Below, one piece after another: positions 48,645 through 56,983 of a stretch of DNA of 64,000 nucleotides. The notes beneath the pieces are model-generated. The model was not told the origin of the DNA. It ran no database searches and saw nothing but the letters and a program-made list of their open reading frames with translations. The DNA is from Mycolicibacterium sp. MU0053 (GTDB lineage Bacteria > Actinomycetota > Actinomycetes > Mycobacteriales > Mycobacteriaceae): positions 2,108,001 to 2,172,000 of the forward strand of contig NZ_OY726397.1 in the NCBI RefSeq assembly GCF_963378095.1. Direction: 5' to 3'. The position numbers were made by a program, and so were the translations under genes. How positions within the stretch are numbered: position 1 is the stretch's first letter; every line of letters begins with the position of its first letter.

Positions 48645-49732
48645 TCGCGCGAGCGCGGATGCTTGCGCAGCACCACCTTGGCCAGCGGGATGTGCATCCG
48701 GGCGGGGGCGGCCGCGATCTGGGCGGCGACGCGGCGCTCGAGCTGGGCGCTGAACTCGTCGGCGCGCGGATCGGTGCTGCCGCCACTGAGGGCGGCCACC
48801 AGGCAGCCGAACACCGACACCCGCATGAACGAACCCCATTTGGCGCCAAGGGCATTGGCGTCCTGATCCACCAGGAACTGCTGGTAGTACCGGTCCTCGG
48901 CGTCGGAGATCTCGACCGTTTCGATGGACAACCCCTCGTACCGGTCCTTGGGGGCGAACGGGGCCGCGAAGTCCTTCTCGCCGCGGCCGACGATCGGGAT
49001 CGACATTGCGCGTAGTTCGTCGGCGGTGATCAGACCGGTGCCGACCATCTGCTTGAGCCCGGTGTAGATGCTCTCGACCAACGGCAGCAGCCCGGGTGCG
49101 CGGTCCTTGTCCACGCCCATCGTCAGCACCACGAGTCGGCCGTCGCCGACCAGCTCGCGGCCACGGTAGGCCACGAAGTTCTGCCAGTCCTGCGCGGCCT
49201 GCCGTTCGCAGGCGGCGCGCGCCCGCTCGTCGCTGCTCAGCGCGGGCAGGATGTGGTCGGGGATGGGCTGCGGTGTCTGCGACAGCCAGTGGATCGCCCA
49301 CGACGACCAGCCCAGCGACACGCTCTGCGACGGCAATAGCTGTTGGTAGAACGAGCGTCCGATCGCCGAGCAGTACACCGCGGCATCCTTGCGCAGATAG
49401 CTGTCCGGATCCTCGGTCAACGTCTCGAACAGCGCGGTGAAGTCATTGTCCGGAATGTCGGTGTGCGCCACCAGGATCGCGTGCTCCTGGCGGGTCCGCC
49501 CGCGCAGCGTCCGGATGGCGGCCGACACCGGGAGCAGCGCGTTGTGGCCGGACGCCGCGCCGTAGTCGGCGATCACGATCGGGTGCGGCGGCTCGGGCAC
49601 CGGCACGGCGTTGGCGGCGTCGACGAAAAGGTCGATCGCCGACTGTAATCCGGCCGCCTGCAGCCGCGCGGCGAAGGTGTAGTTGGGGCTGTCCGGCGAC
49701 TCGGGCCGGACGACGATGCTCGACTCGCGCAC
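48641..49732 (-). CDS. SABATH-type SAM-dependent carboxyl methyltransferase
   Basis: A 363-residue protein related to the plant salicylate/jasmonate carboxyl methyltransferases. The SAM motif is IADYGAASGHNALLPV, and YTFAARLQAAGLQSAID corresponds to the N-terminal substrate/SAM-binding region. GWSSWAIHWLSQTP matches the conserved aromatic SSYSLMWLS-like segment of the family. In mycobacteria such proteins have been described as fatty-acid O-methyltransferases, so a free carboxylic acid is the expected acceptor; the exact substrate is unknown. GTG 49732 is chosen as start: it follows the upstream LapA-domain stop by 2 nt (TGACCGTG) with GGAG at proper distance, implying translational coupling. 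The stop overlaps the shifted 3' end of the Hsp70-like gene tail to tail. The gene is absent, as far as I recall, at the matching M. tuberculosis locus. Confidence 0.87.
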   Translation of the reverse strand: MRESSIVVRPESPDSPNYTFAARLQAAGLQSAIDLFVDAANAVPVPEPPHPIVIADYGAASGHNALLPVSAAIRTLRGRTRQEHAILVAHTDIPDNDFTALFETLTEDPDSYLRKDAAVYCSAIGRSFYQQLLPSQSVSLGWSSWAIHWLSQTPQPIPDHILPALSSDERARAACERQAAQDWQNFVAYRGRELVGDGRLVVLTMGVDKDRAPGLLPLVESIYTGLKQMVGTGLITADELRAMSIPIVGRGEKDFAAPFAPKDRYEGLSIETVEISDAEDRYYQQFLVDQDANALGAKWGSFMRVSVFGCLVAALSGGSTDPRADEFSAQLERRVAAQIAAAPARMHIPLAKVVLRKHPRSRD

Positions 49733-49734
49733 GG

Positions 49735-49974
49735 TCAACTCCGTCGACGACGACGCAGCAACAGCCCGATCAGGACCCCCACCGCCAGCAACCCGGCGAA
49801 GAAGAACCAGATCGGCGCCGCGAAGCTGATCCACAGCACGTGGATGTCGACGCGGTCCCGGTTCTGGGCGATGAAGATCGCCGCCAGACCGGCCAGGATC
49901 AATGCCACCCAGTGGCGCAGCGCGAACCGGCGTACCCGCCCCGACGGTGCGGTGACGGTGTCCTCGGACGACAT
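49735..49974 (-). CDS. LapA-domain (DUF1049) small membrane protein
   Basis: A 79-residue protein with two TM segments (about 18-36 and 46-68), the typical IAQNRDRVDIHVLWISF link and an RRRRR end, as in LapA/DUF1049 proteins. Start ATG 49974 has a near-perfect GGAGGT ribosome site, so a longer frame upstream is rejected. It is coupled to the carboxyl methyltransferase gene. In mycobacteria its role is unknown. Confidence 0.85.
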   Translation of the reverse strand: MSSEDTVTAPSGRVRRFALRHWVALILAGLAAIFIAQNRDRVDIHVLWISFAAPIWFFFAGLLAVGVLIGLLLRRRRRS

Positions 49975-50051
49975 GGCTACCTCCAGCCTTGCGATGCGGC
50001 CCCTGCCGGGAACGGTAGTCCCCGGCGCGGCGCCGTGACACACTTCGGCCC

Positions 50052-50231
50052 GTGAAACCTCAGACACCGGACACTCTGTTGAAGGTCGGCATCGGGATGG
50101 TCGTGGCCGCGGCGATCGTGTTCGTCCTGGCGTTGCTGTTCGAGCCCGGTTGGTTGCCGTGGCTGTCGGCGGTGCTGTTCGTCAACGGCCTGATCGACAT
50201 CTCGGTCGCCGGGTGGCTCAAGCGCCGCTAG
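50052..50231 (+). CDS. Small two-TM membrane protein
   Basis: A 59-residue open frame starting at GTG 50052 (MKPQTPDTLLKVGIG) and ending at TAG 50229-50231. It has two hydrophobic segments (about 10-30 and 35-55) and a basic end (LKRR), compatible with an inner-membrane protein. Its last 4 bp overlap the end of the convergent hydrolase gene. Frame choice is supported by codon bias and the membrane-like composition. No family recognised. Confidence 0.6.
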   Translation: MKPQTPDTLLKVGIGMVVAAAIVFVLALLFEPGWLPWLSAVLFVNGLIDISVAGWLKRR

Positions 50232-50860
50232 TGTCCGCGCGCCACCCACTCGTCGTAGTTCACCATCTCGTCGCCGATCTTGGTGGTGTCCCCGTGTCCG
50301 GTGTAGACGACGGTGTCGGCGGGTAGCTTGCCCAGCCTCTCCTTGATGGAATCGAGGATGGTGGGGAAGTCCGAGAACGACCGCCCGGTGGCACCCGGCC
50401 CGCCCTGGAACAGGGTGTCGCCGGAGAACACCGCGCCCAGGTCCGGGGCATACCAGCACACCGAACCGGGGGAGTGTCCAGGCGTGTGGATCGCGTGCAG
50501 TTCGATGCCGCCGACCTTGATCTTCTGATCGTCGTCGACGGTGCGGAAATCGCTGTCCGGGTGCGTCATTCGCCACAGCATGTCGTCAGCGGGATGCATC
50601 AGGATGGGCGCGTCGAGCGCCTCGGACAGCTGCGGGGCCACGGTGATGTGGTCGTTGTGGCCGTGCGTGCAGACCACCGCCACCACGTTGCGGCCGCCGA
50701 CGGCGTCGATGATCGGTTCGGCGGTGTGCGCGGCGTCGAAGACGATGACGTCCTTGTCGTCGCCGACGACCCAGATGTTGTTGTCGACGTCCCAGGTGCC
50801 GCCGTCGAGGCTGAACGTCCCGCTGGTGACCACCCGGGTGATGTTGGCAGCCGCACTCAT
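50228..50860 (-). CDS. Metallo-beta-lactamase-fold hydrolase, partner of mycothiol-dependent dehydrogenase
   Basis: A 210-residue cytosolic metal-dependent hydrolase. It has the zinc motif THGHNDH (His66, His68, Asp70, His71), HTPGHSPGS, FSGDTLF and a final GHGDTT, as in glyoxalase-II-like proteins. Start ATG 50860 has a strong GAGGAG ribosome site, 25 bp after the mycothiol dehydrogenase stop, so both form an operon. The same pair (Rv2259-Rv2260) occurs in M. tuberculosis by memory. A role in cleaving a mycothiol thioester such as S-formylmycothiol, the product of the dehydrogenase, is a sensible inference but unproven. Confidence 0.9.
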   Translation of the reverse strand: MSAAANITRVVTSGTFSLDGGTWDVDNNIWVVGDDKDVIVFDAAHTAEPIIDAVGGRNVVAVVCTHGHNDHITVAPQLSEALDAPILMHPADDMLWRMTHPDSDFRTVDDDQKIKVGGIELHAIHTPGHSPGSVCWYAPDLGAVFSGDTLFQGGPGATGRSFSDFPTILDSIKERLGKLPADTVVYTGHGDTTKIGDEMVNYDEWVARGH

Positions 50861-50885
50861 AGTTTTCTCCTCTTCGGGTAGGCGT

Positions 50886-51977
50886 TCATCGGTCGAGTTC
50901 CACCACCGAGCGCAGCACCTGACCGTCGTGCATCTTGTGGAAGGCGGCCTCGACCGCGTCGAGGCCGATGCGTTCGGTCACGAACTTCTCCAGCGGCAGT
51001 CGGCCCTGCAGGTACAGGCTGATCAGGGTGGGGAAGTCGCGCTCGGGCAGGCAGTCGCCGTACCAGGATGATTTGAGCGATCCGCCGCGGGAGAAGAAGT
51101 CCACCAGCGGCATCTCCAGCGTCATGTCCGGGGTGGGCACGCCGACCAACACGACGGTGCCCGCCAGGTCGCGGGCGTAGAACGCCTGCTTCCAGGTTTC
51201 CGGGCGGCCCACCGCGTCGATGACGACGTCGGCGCCGAACCCGTCGGTCAGATCCTGAATGGTCTTCACCGGGTCGAGTTCGCGCGCGTTGATGGTGTGG
51301 GTGGCGCCGAATTCGCGCGCCCATTCCAGCTTCTTGTCATCGGTGTCGACGGCGATGATGGTGCGGGCGCCGACGAGCGCGGCACCGGCGATCGCGGCGT
51401 CACCGACGCCGCCGCACCCGATCACCGCGACGGTGTCGTCCCGGTTGACCGCGCCGGTGTTGATCGCCGCGCCGATGCCGGCCATCAGGCCGCAGCCCAG
51501 CAGCCCGGCCACCGCCGGGTCGGCCTGCGCATCGACCTTGGTGCACTGACCCTCGTGGACGAGGGTCTTGTCCGCGAACGCCCCGATGCCCAGCGCGGGG
51601 GTCAACTCGGTGCCGTCGGTCAGCGTCATCTTCTGCGCCGCGTTGTGGGTGTCGAAGCACAGGTGCGGGCGGCCCCGCTTGCACGCGCGGCACTGTCCGC
51701 AGACCGCGCGCCAGTTCAGCACGACGAAGTCGCCGGGTTTGACATTGGTCACGCCCGCGCCGACCGCCTCGACGGTGCCGGCGGCCTCATGCCCGAGCAG
51801 GAAGGGATATTCGTCGTTGATGCCGCCGTCGCGGTAGGTCAGGTCGGTGTGGCACACGCCGCACGCGATGACGTCCACCACCACCTCGCCGGGTCCGGGA
51901 TCGGGGATGACGATGTCGACGAGCTCAACGGGCTCGCCCTTCCTTCGGGAGACCACACCACGCACTGTCTGACTCAT
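50886..51977 (-). CDS. mscR: S-(hydroxymethyl)mycothiol dehydrogenase / S-nitrosomycothiol reductase
   Basis: A 363-residue zinc-dependent medium-chain alcohol dehydrogenase that, in mycobacteria, oxidises the formaldehyde-mycothiol adduct and reduces S-nitrosomycothiol. Catalytic zinc ligands fit Cys42 (GVCHTD) and His63-Glu64 (GHEAAG). The structural zinc site is Cys93, 96, 99 and 107. The NAD fold has [13 protein letters not shown]. The length is close to the M. tuberculosis enzyme MscR (Rv2259). ATG 51977 is preferred over TTG 51986. It is the first gene of the operon with the metallo-hydrolase, and divergent from the LuxR-type gene. Confidence 0.94.
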   Translation of the reverse strand: MSQTVRGVVSRRKGEPVELVDIVIPDPGPGEVVVDVIACGVCHTDLTYRDGGINDEYPFLLGHEAAGTVEAVGAGVTNVKPGDFVVLNWRAVCGQCRACKRGRPHLCFDTHNAAQKMTLTDGTELTPALGIGAFADKTLVHEGQCTKVDAQADPAVAGLLGCGLMAGIGAAINTGAVNRDDTVAVIGCGGVGDAAIAGAALVGARTIIAVDTDDKKLEWAREFGATHTINARELDPVKTIQDLTDGFGADVVIDAVGRPETWKQAFYARDLAGTVVLVGVPTPDMTLEMPLVDFFSRGGSLKSSWYGDCLPERDFPTLISLYLQGRLPLEKFVTERIGLDAVEAAFHKMHDGQVLRSVVELDR

Positions 51978-52100
51978 GCCTACCAACCCTAGTGCTCCCG
52001 GATCGGTGCCGAACTTTCTGTGGAACGGCCGTCCATGGGTTGGGTCCGGTTTCGGAAGCAGGCTCGCTGTATCGCTGCTGGACGATTACGGTGGAATCTG

Positions 52101-53729
52101 GTGTTGGCCGAGCCCGTGACCGATCTGTTGGCCGCCGCGCGTGCAGCTCATCAGCGGCGGGAATGGCCGCTGAGCTATGAGGCCTATACGCGTGCCGCGA
52201 CCCTGGCGCCGCTGGCGACCGAGGACCTGGACGCGTTCGCCTTTGCCTCGTGGCGGCTGGGCCACATCAAGGAATCCATTCGGGCGGCCGAACGCGTCTA
52301 CGCCGACCTCGCCCGGATCGATCCGACCGCCGCCGCGATGAAGGCCAACGAGTTGGCGTTGGCCTGGCTGATTCGCGGTGACGTCAACATCGGCAGCGGC
52401 TGGATGAATCGGTCCCGCCGGTTGCTGGTCGACGTCGACGAGTGCCCCGTACACGGCTATCTGAACTATCTGGACGCCATCGTGGCCGCGATGACCCAGG
52501 ACCTCGACGCGCTTGCGGTCCAGGTCGATTCCCTGCAGCAGCTGAGTCGGCGCCTCGAGGCGCCCGTGGTCGGCGCACTCGGCCTGGTGGCCGCCGGCCT
52601 CGAGGCGATCCTGCATGCGCGCACCGCGGAGGGCTACGCGCTGATCGACGAGGCGATCCTGCCGCTGCTGGCCGATCAGGTGCCGATCGAATGGGCCGGC
52701 GACATCTACTGCGTGGTGCTGCACCACTGTCACAAACTGGCCGACATGCCGCGGATGCGGGCGTGGACGGACTCGATGGAACGCTGGTGCGGACTGTCCG
52801 GGTCGGCGCCCTACGGCGGCGTCTGCGATGTGCATCGGCTGCAGGTGCGCGCCGGCACCGACGACTACCGGGGCCTGGAACAGGAGCTGGAGCGGGCCAG
52901 CCGGGCGTTGACCGAGGTCAACTCGTGGGCGGCGGCCGAGGGCTACTACCAACTCGGCGAGGTCCGCAGGCTGCTCGGCGAGCTTGACGACGCCGCGGCG
53001 GCGTTCGACCGCGCCCGATCGTTGGGCATGGACCCCCAGCCCGGTGCGGCCCTGCTGCTGTGCCGGCGCGGGGACACCCAGGGTGCATGGACCGCGATCC
53101 GGCTGGCGTTGGCCGGCGGGGATCGACTGGCCCGGGTCCGGCTCTTGCGCGCCGCGGTCGAGATCGCCCTGCGCCGCGACGACCTCGATCAGGCCGAAAG
53201 ATGCTGCCAGGAACTCGAATCCGATGCGACGGCCTTCGCAACACCGGGCTTCATGGCATGGGCCGCGCATGCGCGCGGCGCGCTCAATGTGCGCAGCGGG
53301 GCGTTCGAGCCGGCCTTGGTGTCGCTGCAGGAAGCCCTGCGGGAATACCGGACCCAGCAGTCGCGCTATGAGACCGCGGAGGTATACGAGTGGCTGGCCC
53401 TGGCGCACCGCGGACTGGGCGATGAGGCGGCCGCGGCCGCCGATGCCGCGACCGCCGAAGCCATCTACGCCGAACTCGGCGTCGACCCGAGCGGCAGCTG
53501 CGGCTCCGGCTCGACTGCGGCGGGTGGATTGACTCCCCGCGAACTCGACGTGCTGGGCCACATCGCCCGCGGCGCAACGAATAAGCAGGTGGCGGCCGCG
53601 CTGTACCTCAGTGAGAAGACCGTCAGCCGGCACCTGGCCAACATCTACGCCAAACTCGGCGTATCCACCCGTACGGCCGCGGCCAATTGGGCCTTCCAAC
53701 ACGGCGCGGCGCAGCCGCAGACGCACTGA
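52101..53729 (+). CDS. LuxR-family transcriptional regulator with helical (TPR-like) sensor region
   Basis: A 542-residue regulator. The last ~66 residues are a classic LuxR/GerE helix-turn-helix ([22 protein letters not shown] then [20 protein letters not shown]). The preceding ~470 residues are Ala/Leu-rich helical repeats resembling TPR units, without the Walker motifs of LAL-type ATPase regulators. It may sense a ligand or protein through the repeats. GTG 52101 is used (GGTGG upstream); GTG 52116 is a close alternative. It lies between genes that are direct divergent neighbours in M. tuberculosis (Rv2259/Rv2258c, from memory), so it looks like a lineage-specific insertion. A palindrome just past its stop may be its operator. 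Confidence 0.88.
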   Translation: MLAEPVTDLLAAARAAHQRREWPLSYEAYTRAATLAPLATEDLDAFAFASWRLGHIKESIRAAERVYADLARIDPTAAAMKANELALAWLIRGDVNIGSGWMNRSRRLLVDVDECPVHGYLNYLDAIVAAMTQDLDALAVQVDSLQQLSRRLEAPVVGALGLVAAGLEAILHARTAEGYALIDEAILPLLADQVPIEWAGDIYCVVLHHCHKLADMPRMRAWTDSMERWCGLSGSAPYGGVCDVHRLQVRAGTDDYRGLEQELERASRALTEVNSWAAAEGYYQLGEVRRLLGELDDAAAAFDRARSLGMDPQPGAALLLCRRGDTQGAWTAIRLALAGGDRLARVRLLRAAVEIALRRDDLDQAERCCQELESDATAFATPGFMAWAAHARGALNVRSGAFEPALVSLQEALREYRTQQSRYETAEVYEWLALAHRGLGDEAAAAADAATAEAIYAELGVDPSGSCGSGSTAAGGLTPRELDVLGHIARGATNKQVAAALYLSEKTVSRHLANIYAKLGVSTRTAAANWAFQHGAAQPQTH

Positions 53730-53750
53730 CCTACACCATTTGCCCCACGG

Positions 53751-53766
53751 GTTTGCCTGGGCAAAC
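53751..53766. promoter_or_regulatory. Candidate operator: 7-bp-arm palindrome before the methyltransferase gene
   Basis: GTTTGCCTGGGCAAAC has perfect 7-bp arms with a 2-bp centre. A third half-site, TTTGCC, lies in direct orientation at 53739-53744. The site is 22 bp past the LuxR stop and 53 bp before the methyltransferase ATG, at promoter distance. The regulator is unknown; the adjacent LuxR protein is the first candidate. Confidence 0.45.
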
Positions 53767-53818
53767 GCACGATTCGCCCGATGCCCGGCGCCGCCACGGC
53801 GGCCTAAATTGGCTAGCC

Positions 53819-54895
53819 ATGACAACGGTAGAAACTCAGTCCAGCACCGACCCCACCGAGGCCTTCGGCCAGCGGATGATCGGCATCGTCAACAATGCGG
53901 CGACCGCACTGCTGTGCAGCATCGGACACCAAACCGGGCTGTTCGACACGCTGGCCGGGTTGCCGCCGGCCACCAGCACCCAGATCGCCGATGCCGCCAA
54001 CCTCGATGAGCGCTACGTACGAGAATGGCTCGGTGGCATCGTCAGCGCCGGCATCGTCGACTACCACCCGGCAGCTGGCACCTACGCGCTTCCGGCCCAC
54101 CACGTGCCGGCGCTGGCGCGCTCCGGCGGGCCCGACAACATCGCCAAACTGGCCCAGTACATCGGAATCTTCGGCGAGGTCGAACAGCAGATCGTTGGAT
54201 GCTTCCGGCACGGCGGCGGACTGCCCTACACCGAGTTTCCGCGCTTCCACGCGATCATGGCCGAGGAGAGTGGGGGAGTCTTCGATGCGGCCTTGATCAA
54301 TGGCATCCTGCCGTTGGCCGAGGGTCTGCCCGAGCGGTTGCGGGCGGGCGCTGAGGTCGCCGACATCGGTTGCGGCAGTGGGCATGCGATCAACCTGATG
54401 GCGCAGGCGTTCCCGGCCAGCCGGTTCACCGGGTTCGACTTCTCCGCGCAGGCGTTGGCCACCGCGACCGCGGAAGCGGCCGCCATGGGGCTGGCCAACG
54501 CGACGTTCGTCGCCGAGGACGCGGCCCGCCTCGACGTCGAAAACCGGTTCGATGTGATCACGGCGTTCGACGCGATTCACGATCAGGTCGACCCGGCCGC
54601 GGTGCTGGCCAACATCTTCCGGGCGCTGCGGCACGGCGGCATCTTCTTGATGGTCGACATCAAGGCCTCCAGCAACCTGCAGGACAACATCGAGGTGCCG
54701 TGGGCGAGCCTGTTCTACACGGTCTCGACGATGCATTGCATGACCGTTTCGCTGTCGGCCGGCGGCGCTGGCCTCGGCACCATGTGGGGCGAACAATTGG
54801 CGCTGACGATGCTGGCCGACGCCGGCTTTGCCGATGTGACGGTGTGCGATGTCGACACCGATCCGTTCAACAACTACTACGTCGCCCGGAAGTAG
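53819..54895 (+). CDS. Winged-helix/SAM-dependent methyltransferase (Rv2258c type)
   Basis: A 358-residue cytosolic class I methyltransferase. An N-terminal winged-helix-like dimerisation region ([22 protein letters not shown], about 60-80) precedes the Rossmann domain with motif [15 protein letters not shown] and FTGFDFS. The C-terminal part has FLMVDIKAS. It resembles M. tuberculosis Rv2258c, once annotated as a regulator because of the winged helix but structurally a methyltransferase. Substrate unknown. Start ATG 53819. Plus-strand neighbours follow the Rv2257c-Rv2256c order. Confidence 0.9.
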   Translation: MTTVETQSSTDPTEAFGQRMIGIVNNAATALLCSIGHQTGLFDTLAGLPPATSTQIADAANLDERYVREWLGGIVSAGIVDYHPAAGTYALPAHHVPALARSGGPDNIAKLAQYIGIFGEVEQQIVGCFRHGGGLPYTEFPRFHAIMAEESGGVFDAALINGILPLAEGLPERLRAGAEVADIGCGSGHAINLMAQAFPASRFTGFDFSAQALATATAEAAAMGLANATFVAEDAARLDVENRFDVITAFDAIHDQVDPAAVLANIFRALRHGGIFLMVDIKASSNLQDNIEVPWASLFYTVSTMHCMTVSLSAGGAGLGTMWGEQLALTMLADAGFADVTVCDVDTDPFNNYYVARK

Positions 54896-54916
54896 CACGC
54901 ACTAGGCTCGCGGCCC

Positions 54917-55741
54917 ATGGGCGCACTCGAGGTTCTCGAAGACTGGCCGGTGACGGCCGCTGCCGCCGCGGTGGTCGGGCCGGCCGGGGTATTGGCCAGC
55001 CACGGCGATACCGCTGCGCCGTTCGCGCTGGCCTCGGTGACCAAGCCGCTGGCCGCGCGCGCGATCCAGGTGGCCGTCGAAGAGGGCGCGGTGGAACTCG
55101 ACACCGCCGCCGGACCGCCGGGCGCCACCGTGCGCCATCTGCTCGCGCATGCCTCGGGGCTGGCGATGCGCGACGCTTCGGTGCTCGCGAAGCCCGGCGC
55201 CCGCCGGATCTACTCCAACTACGGTTTCCAGGTCGCGGCCGAGGCGGTCGAGTCCGCCGCCGACATCGAGTTCGTGCGGTATTTGAGCGAGGCGGTCTTC
55301 GTGCCGCTGGGCATGACCGGGTCATCGCTGTCGGGCGGGGCAGCGGCGGCGGGTTTCGGCGGCACCTCGACGGTGGCCGATCTGGCGGCGTTCGCGGGCG
55401 ACCTGCTGACCCCGGCGCTGGTGTCGCCGCAGATGCACGCCGACGCCACGGCCGTGCAATTCCCCGGACTGGCCGGCGTGTTGCCCGGTTTCGGGTCACA
55501 GCGGCCTAACGATTGGGGCCTGGGCTTCGAGTTGCGCGACGGCAAGAGTCCGCACTGGACGGGCACCGCCAACTCGGCGGCCACCTTCGGTCATTTCGGG
55601 CAATCAGGCACGTTCATCTGGGCCGATCCCGCGGCGGAGCTGGCGCTGGTGGTGCTGACGGACCGCAATTTCGGGGAGTGGGCGCAGCCGCTGTGGCCTG
55701 CGCTCTCTGACGAAGTCCTGAGAGAATTCGGGGCACACTAG
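54917..55741 (+). CDS. Beta-lactamase-fold serine hydrolase (Rv2257c type)
   Basis: A 274-residue serine hydrolase of the class C beta-lactamase/esterase fold. The SxxK motif is seen in SVTKPL, the tyrosine motif in YSNYGF, and the third element in GHFGQSGTF. There is no signal peptide, so it is likely cytoplasmic. Length and neighbours match Rv2257c by memory. Start ATG 54917, 21 bp after the methyltransferase stop. Likely an esterase or amide hydrolase; not recognised as antibiotic-degrading. Confidence 0.87.
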   Translation: MGALEVLEDWPVTAAAAAVVGPAGVLASHGDTAAPFALASVTKPLAARAIQVAVEEGAVELDTAAGPPGATVRHLLAHASGLAMRDASVLAKPGARRIYSNYGFQVAAEAVESAADIEFVRYLSEAVFVPLGMTGSSLSGGAAAAGFGGTSTVADLAAFAGDLLTPALVSPQMHADATAVQFPGLAGVLPGFGSQRPNDWGLGFELRDGKSPHWTGTANSAATFGHFGQSGTFIWADPAAELALVVLTDRNFGEWAQPLWPALSDEVLREFGAH

Positions 55742-55856
55742 CGCAACAGCTGCCTCACAAGGCACAATAGACACGCGCGACACACAACTTGTGATGCTCG
55801 TTGGTTCACCGAGGCCGTTGGGGAAGACGTCCCTCGTCGAACTGAAGGAGCAGCCC

Positions 55857-56369
55857 ATGCGTGCGTCGAACCAATTTGCCGACGCGACTACAGGCGTGGT
55901 CTACATCCATGCCTCACCCGCGGCGGTATGCCCACACGTCGAGTGGGCGCTTTCGTCGACCCTGAATGCCACGGCGAAGCTCACCTGGACGCCGCAACCG
56001 GCGATGCCCGGGCAGCTGCGTGCCGTCACCAACTGGGTGGGCCCGGTCGGCACGGGCGCGCAGTTGGCGAACGCGCTGCGGTCCTGGTCGGTGCTGCGCT
56101 TCGAGGTCACCGAGGATCCCAGCGAGGGCGTCGACGGTCAGCGCTTCTGCCACACCCCGCAACTCGGATTGTGGAGCGGGGCCATGAGCGCCAACGGCGA
56201 CACCACGGTCGGGGAGATGCGCCTGCGTGCCTTGATGGCCGCCGGCGCCGACACCCTGGCCGCCGAACTCGACACGGTGCTGGGCACCGCCTGGGATGAG
56301 GCGCTCGAGGACTTCCGCAACGGCGGCGACGGCGCCGAGGTCAGCTGGCTCAGTCGCGGGGTGGGGTAG
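55857..56369 (+). CDS. DUF3145 family protein (Rv2256c type)
   Basis: A 170-residue protein of unknown function conserved in actinobacteria (FADATTGVVYIHASPAAVCPHVEWAL at the start; GQFRAVTNWV-like and LRSWSVLRFEVTEDPS in the middle). Start ATG 55857 has GAAGGAG at proper distance; a longer frame upstream lacks such a site. A 115-bp gap from the serine hydrolase gene may hold its own promoter. Confidence 0.9.
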   Translation: MRASNQFADATTGVVYIHASPAAVCPHVEWALSSTLNATAKLTWTPQPAMPGQLRAVTNWVGPVGTGAQLANALRSWSVLRFEVTEDPSEGVDGQRFCHTPQLGLWSGAMSANGDTTVGEMRLRALMAAGADTLAAELDTVLGTAWDEALEDFRNGGDGAEVSWLSRGVG

Positions 56370-56373
56370 CGCG

Positions 56374-56396
56374 GGGCCCGAGAACCGGACGGGCCC
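56374..56396. terminator. Terminator-like hairpin between convergent genes
   Basis: GGGCCCG (56374-56380) and CGGGCCC (56390-56396) form a perfect 7-bp stem with a 9-base loop, starting 4 nt after the DUF3145 stop. It could serve both the plus-strand gene and the minus-strand exported-protein gene ending at 56455. No T-run. Confidence 0.45.
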
Positions 56397-56454
56397 GCCC
56401 TGCTCGCTTGCCGCCAGTGTGCGCGCGGGGTACGACAGGTCAGGACCGTAGCGT

Positions 56455-56982
56455 TCAGCCGTCGTGCTGCCACAGGCAGTAGCCGCTGAGCTTGAGCGTG
56501 AACAACCGATCCGAAACCCGCACGCGCAGCGGCTCACCGGGCCCGCCTGTCAACGGCTGCGGGTCGGAGGTCTGACCCGCCGCGACCACCTCGACCTGCT
56601 CGGCACCGCACCGGGTGTCGACGGATTGCGGTGTTCCCGTCCAGGTTCCAGCGCTGATCTCGGGATTGCGCATGCCGCTGAGCACGAGTTCGGGGCCGGT
56701 GGTCAGCCAACGGTCGGGTGCCGGGTAGGGATCGCGGTAGGTCTGCCAGGTGCCCTCGGCGCATTCCAGCAGGTTCTTCGCGCGGCTCGGGGCGGAATCT
56801 GCGGGCGGCGGAAGCGGCGTCAGCGCGCCATCGAGGTGCGCGGCGCACGGCGCGCCGGCCTGCGGCAGCGGCGGCGGGACCGACGGCGGTGGCCCGGGTT
56901 GGGCGTGGGCGCACCCGGTCGCCGCGACCGCGGCGGCCGCCGTAGCGGCCACCGCGGTCAGCGCGAGTCGGAGTTGCCTCAC
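56455..56982 (-). CDS. Exported protein of unknown function, possible lipoprotein
   Basis: A 175-residue protein with an N-terminal signal (residues 1-29) followed by a Pro-rich stretch. AATGC at about 20-24 is a weak lipobox, so it may be a lipoprotein; otherwise cleavage after AHA is likely. The mature part has four further cysteines and a compact domain ending LFTLKLSGYCLWQHDG. Start GTG 56982 lies one base after the stop of the DUF4185 gene (TGAGGTG), implying translational coupling and a functional link. No family recognised. Confidence 0.8.
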   Translation of the reverse strand: MRQLRLALTAVAATAAAAVAATGCAHAQPGPPPSVPPPLPQAGAPCAAHLDGALTPLPPPADSAPSRAKNLLECAEGTWQTYRDPYPAPDRWLTTGPELVLSGMRNPEISAGTWTGTPQSVDTRCGAEQVEVVAAGQTSDPQPLTGGPGEPLRVRVSDRLFTLKLSGYCLWQHDG

Positions 56983-56983
56983 C

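Noticed and set aside
52020..52100. Extended N-terminus of the LuxR-type regulator from 52020
   Set aside because: The added residues (Arg/Trp/Cys-rich) do not look like the family and lie in the divergent promoter region; GTG 52101 or 52116 is more natural.
54917..55741. The beta-lactamase-fold serine hydrolase as a trans-acting release enzyme for the NRPS
   Set aside because: It lies 26 kb away in a block conserved with M. tuberculosis, which lacks this NRPS; there is no link beyond the fold.
56455..56982. Exported protein as the Rv2253 orthologue based on position
   Set aside because: The position is similar, but what I remember of the Rv2253 sequence does not resemble this protein, so no orthology is claimed.
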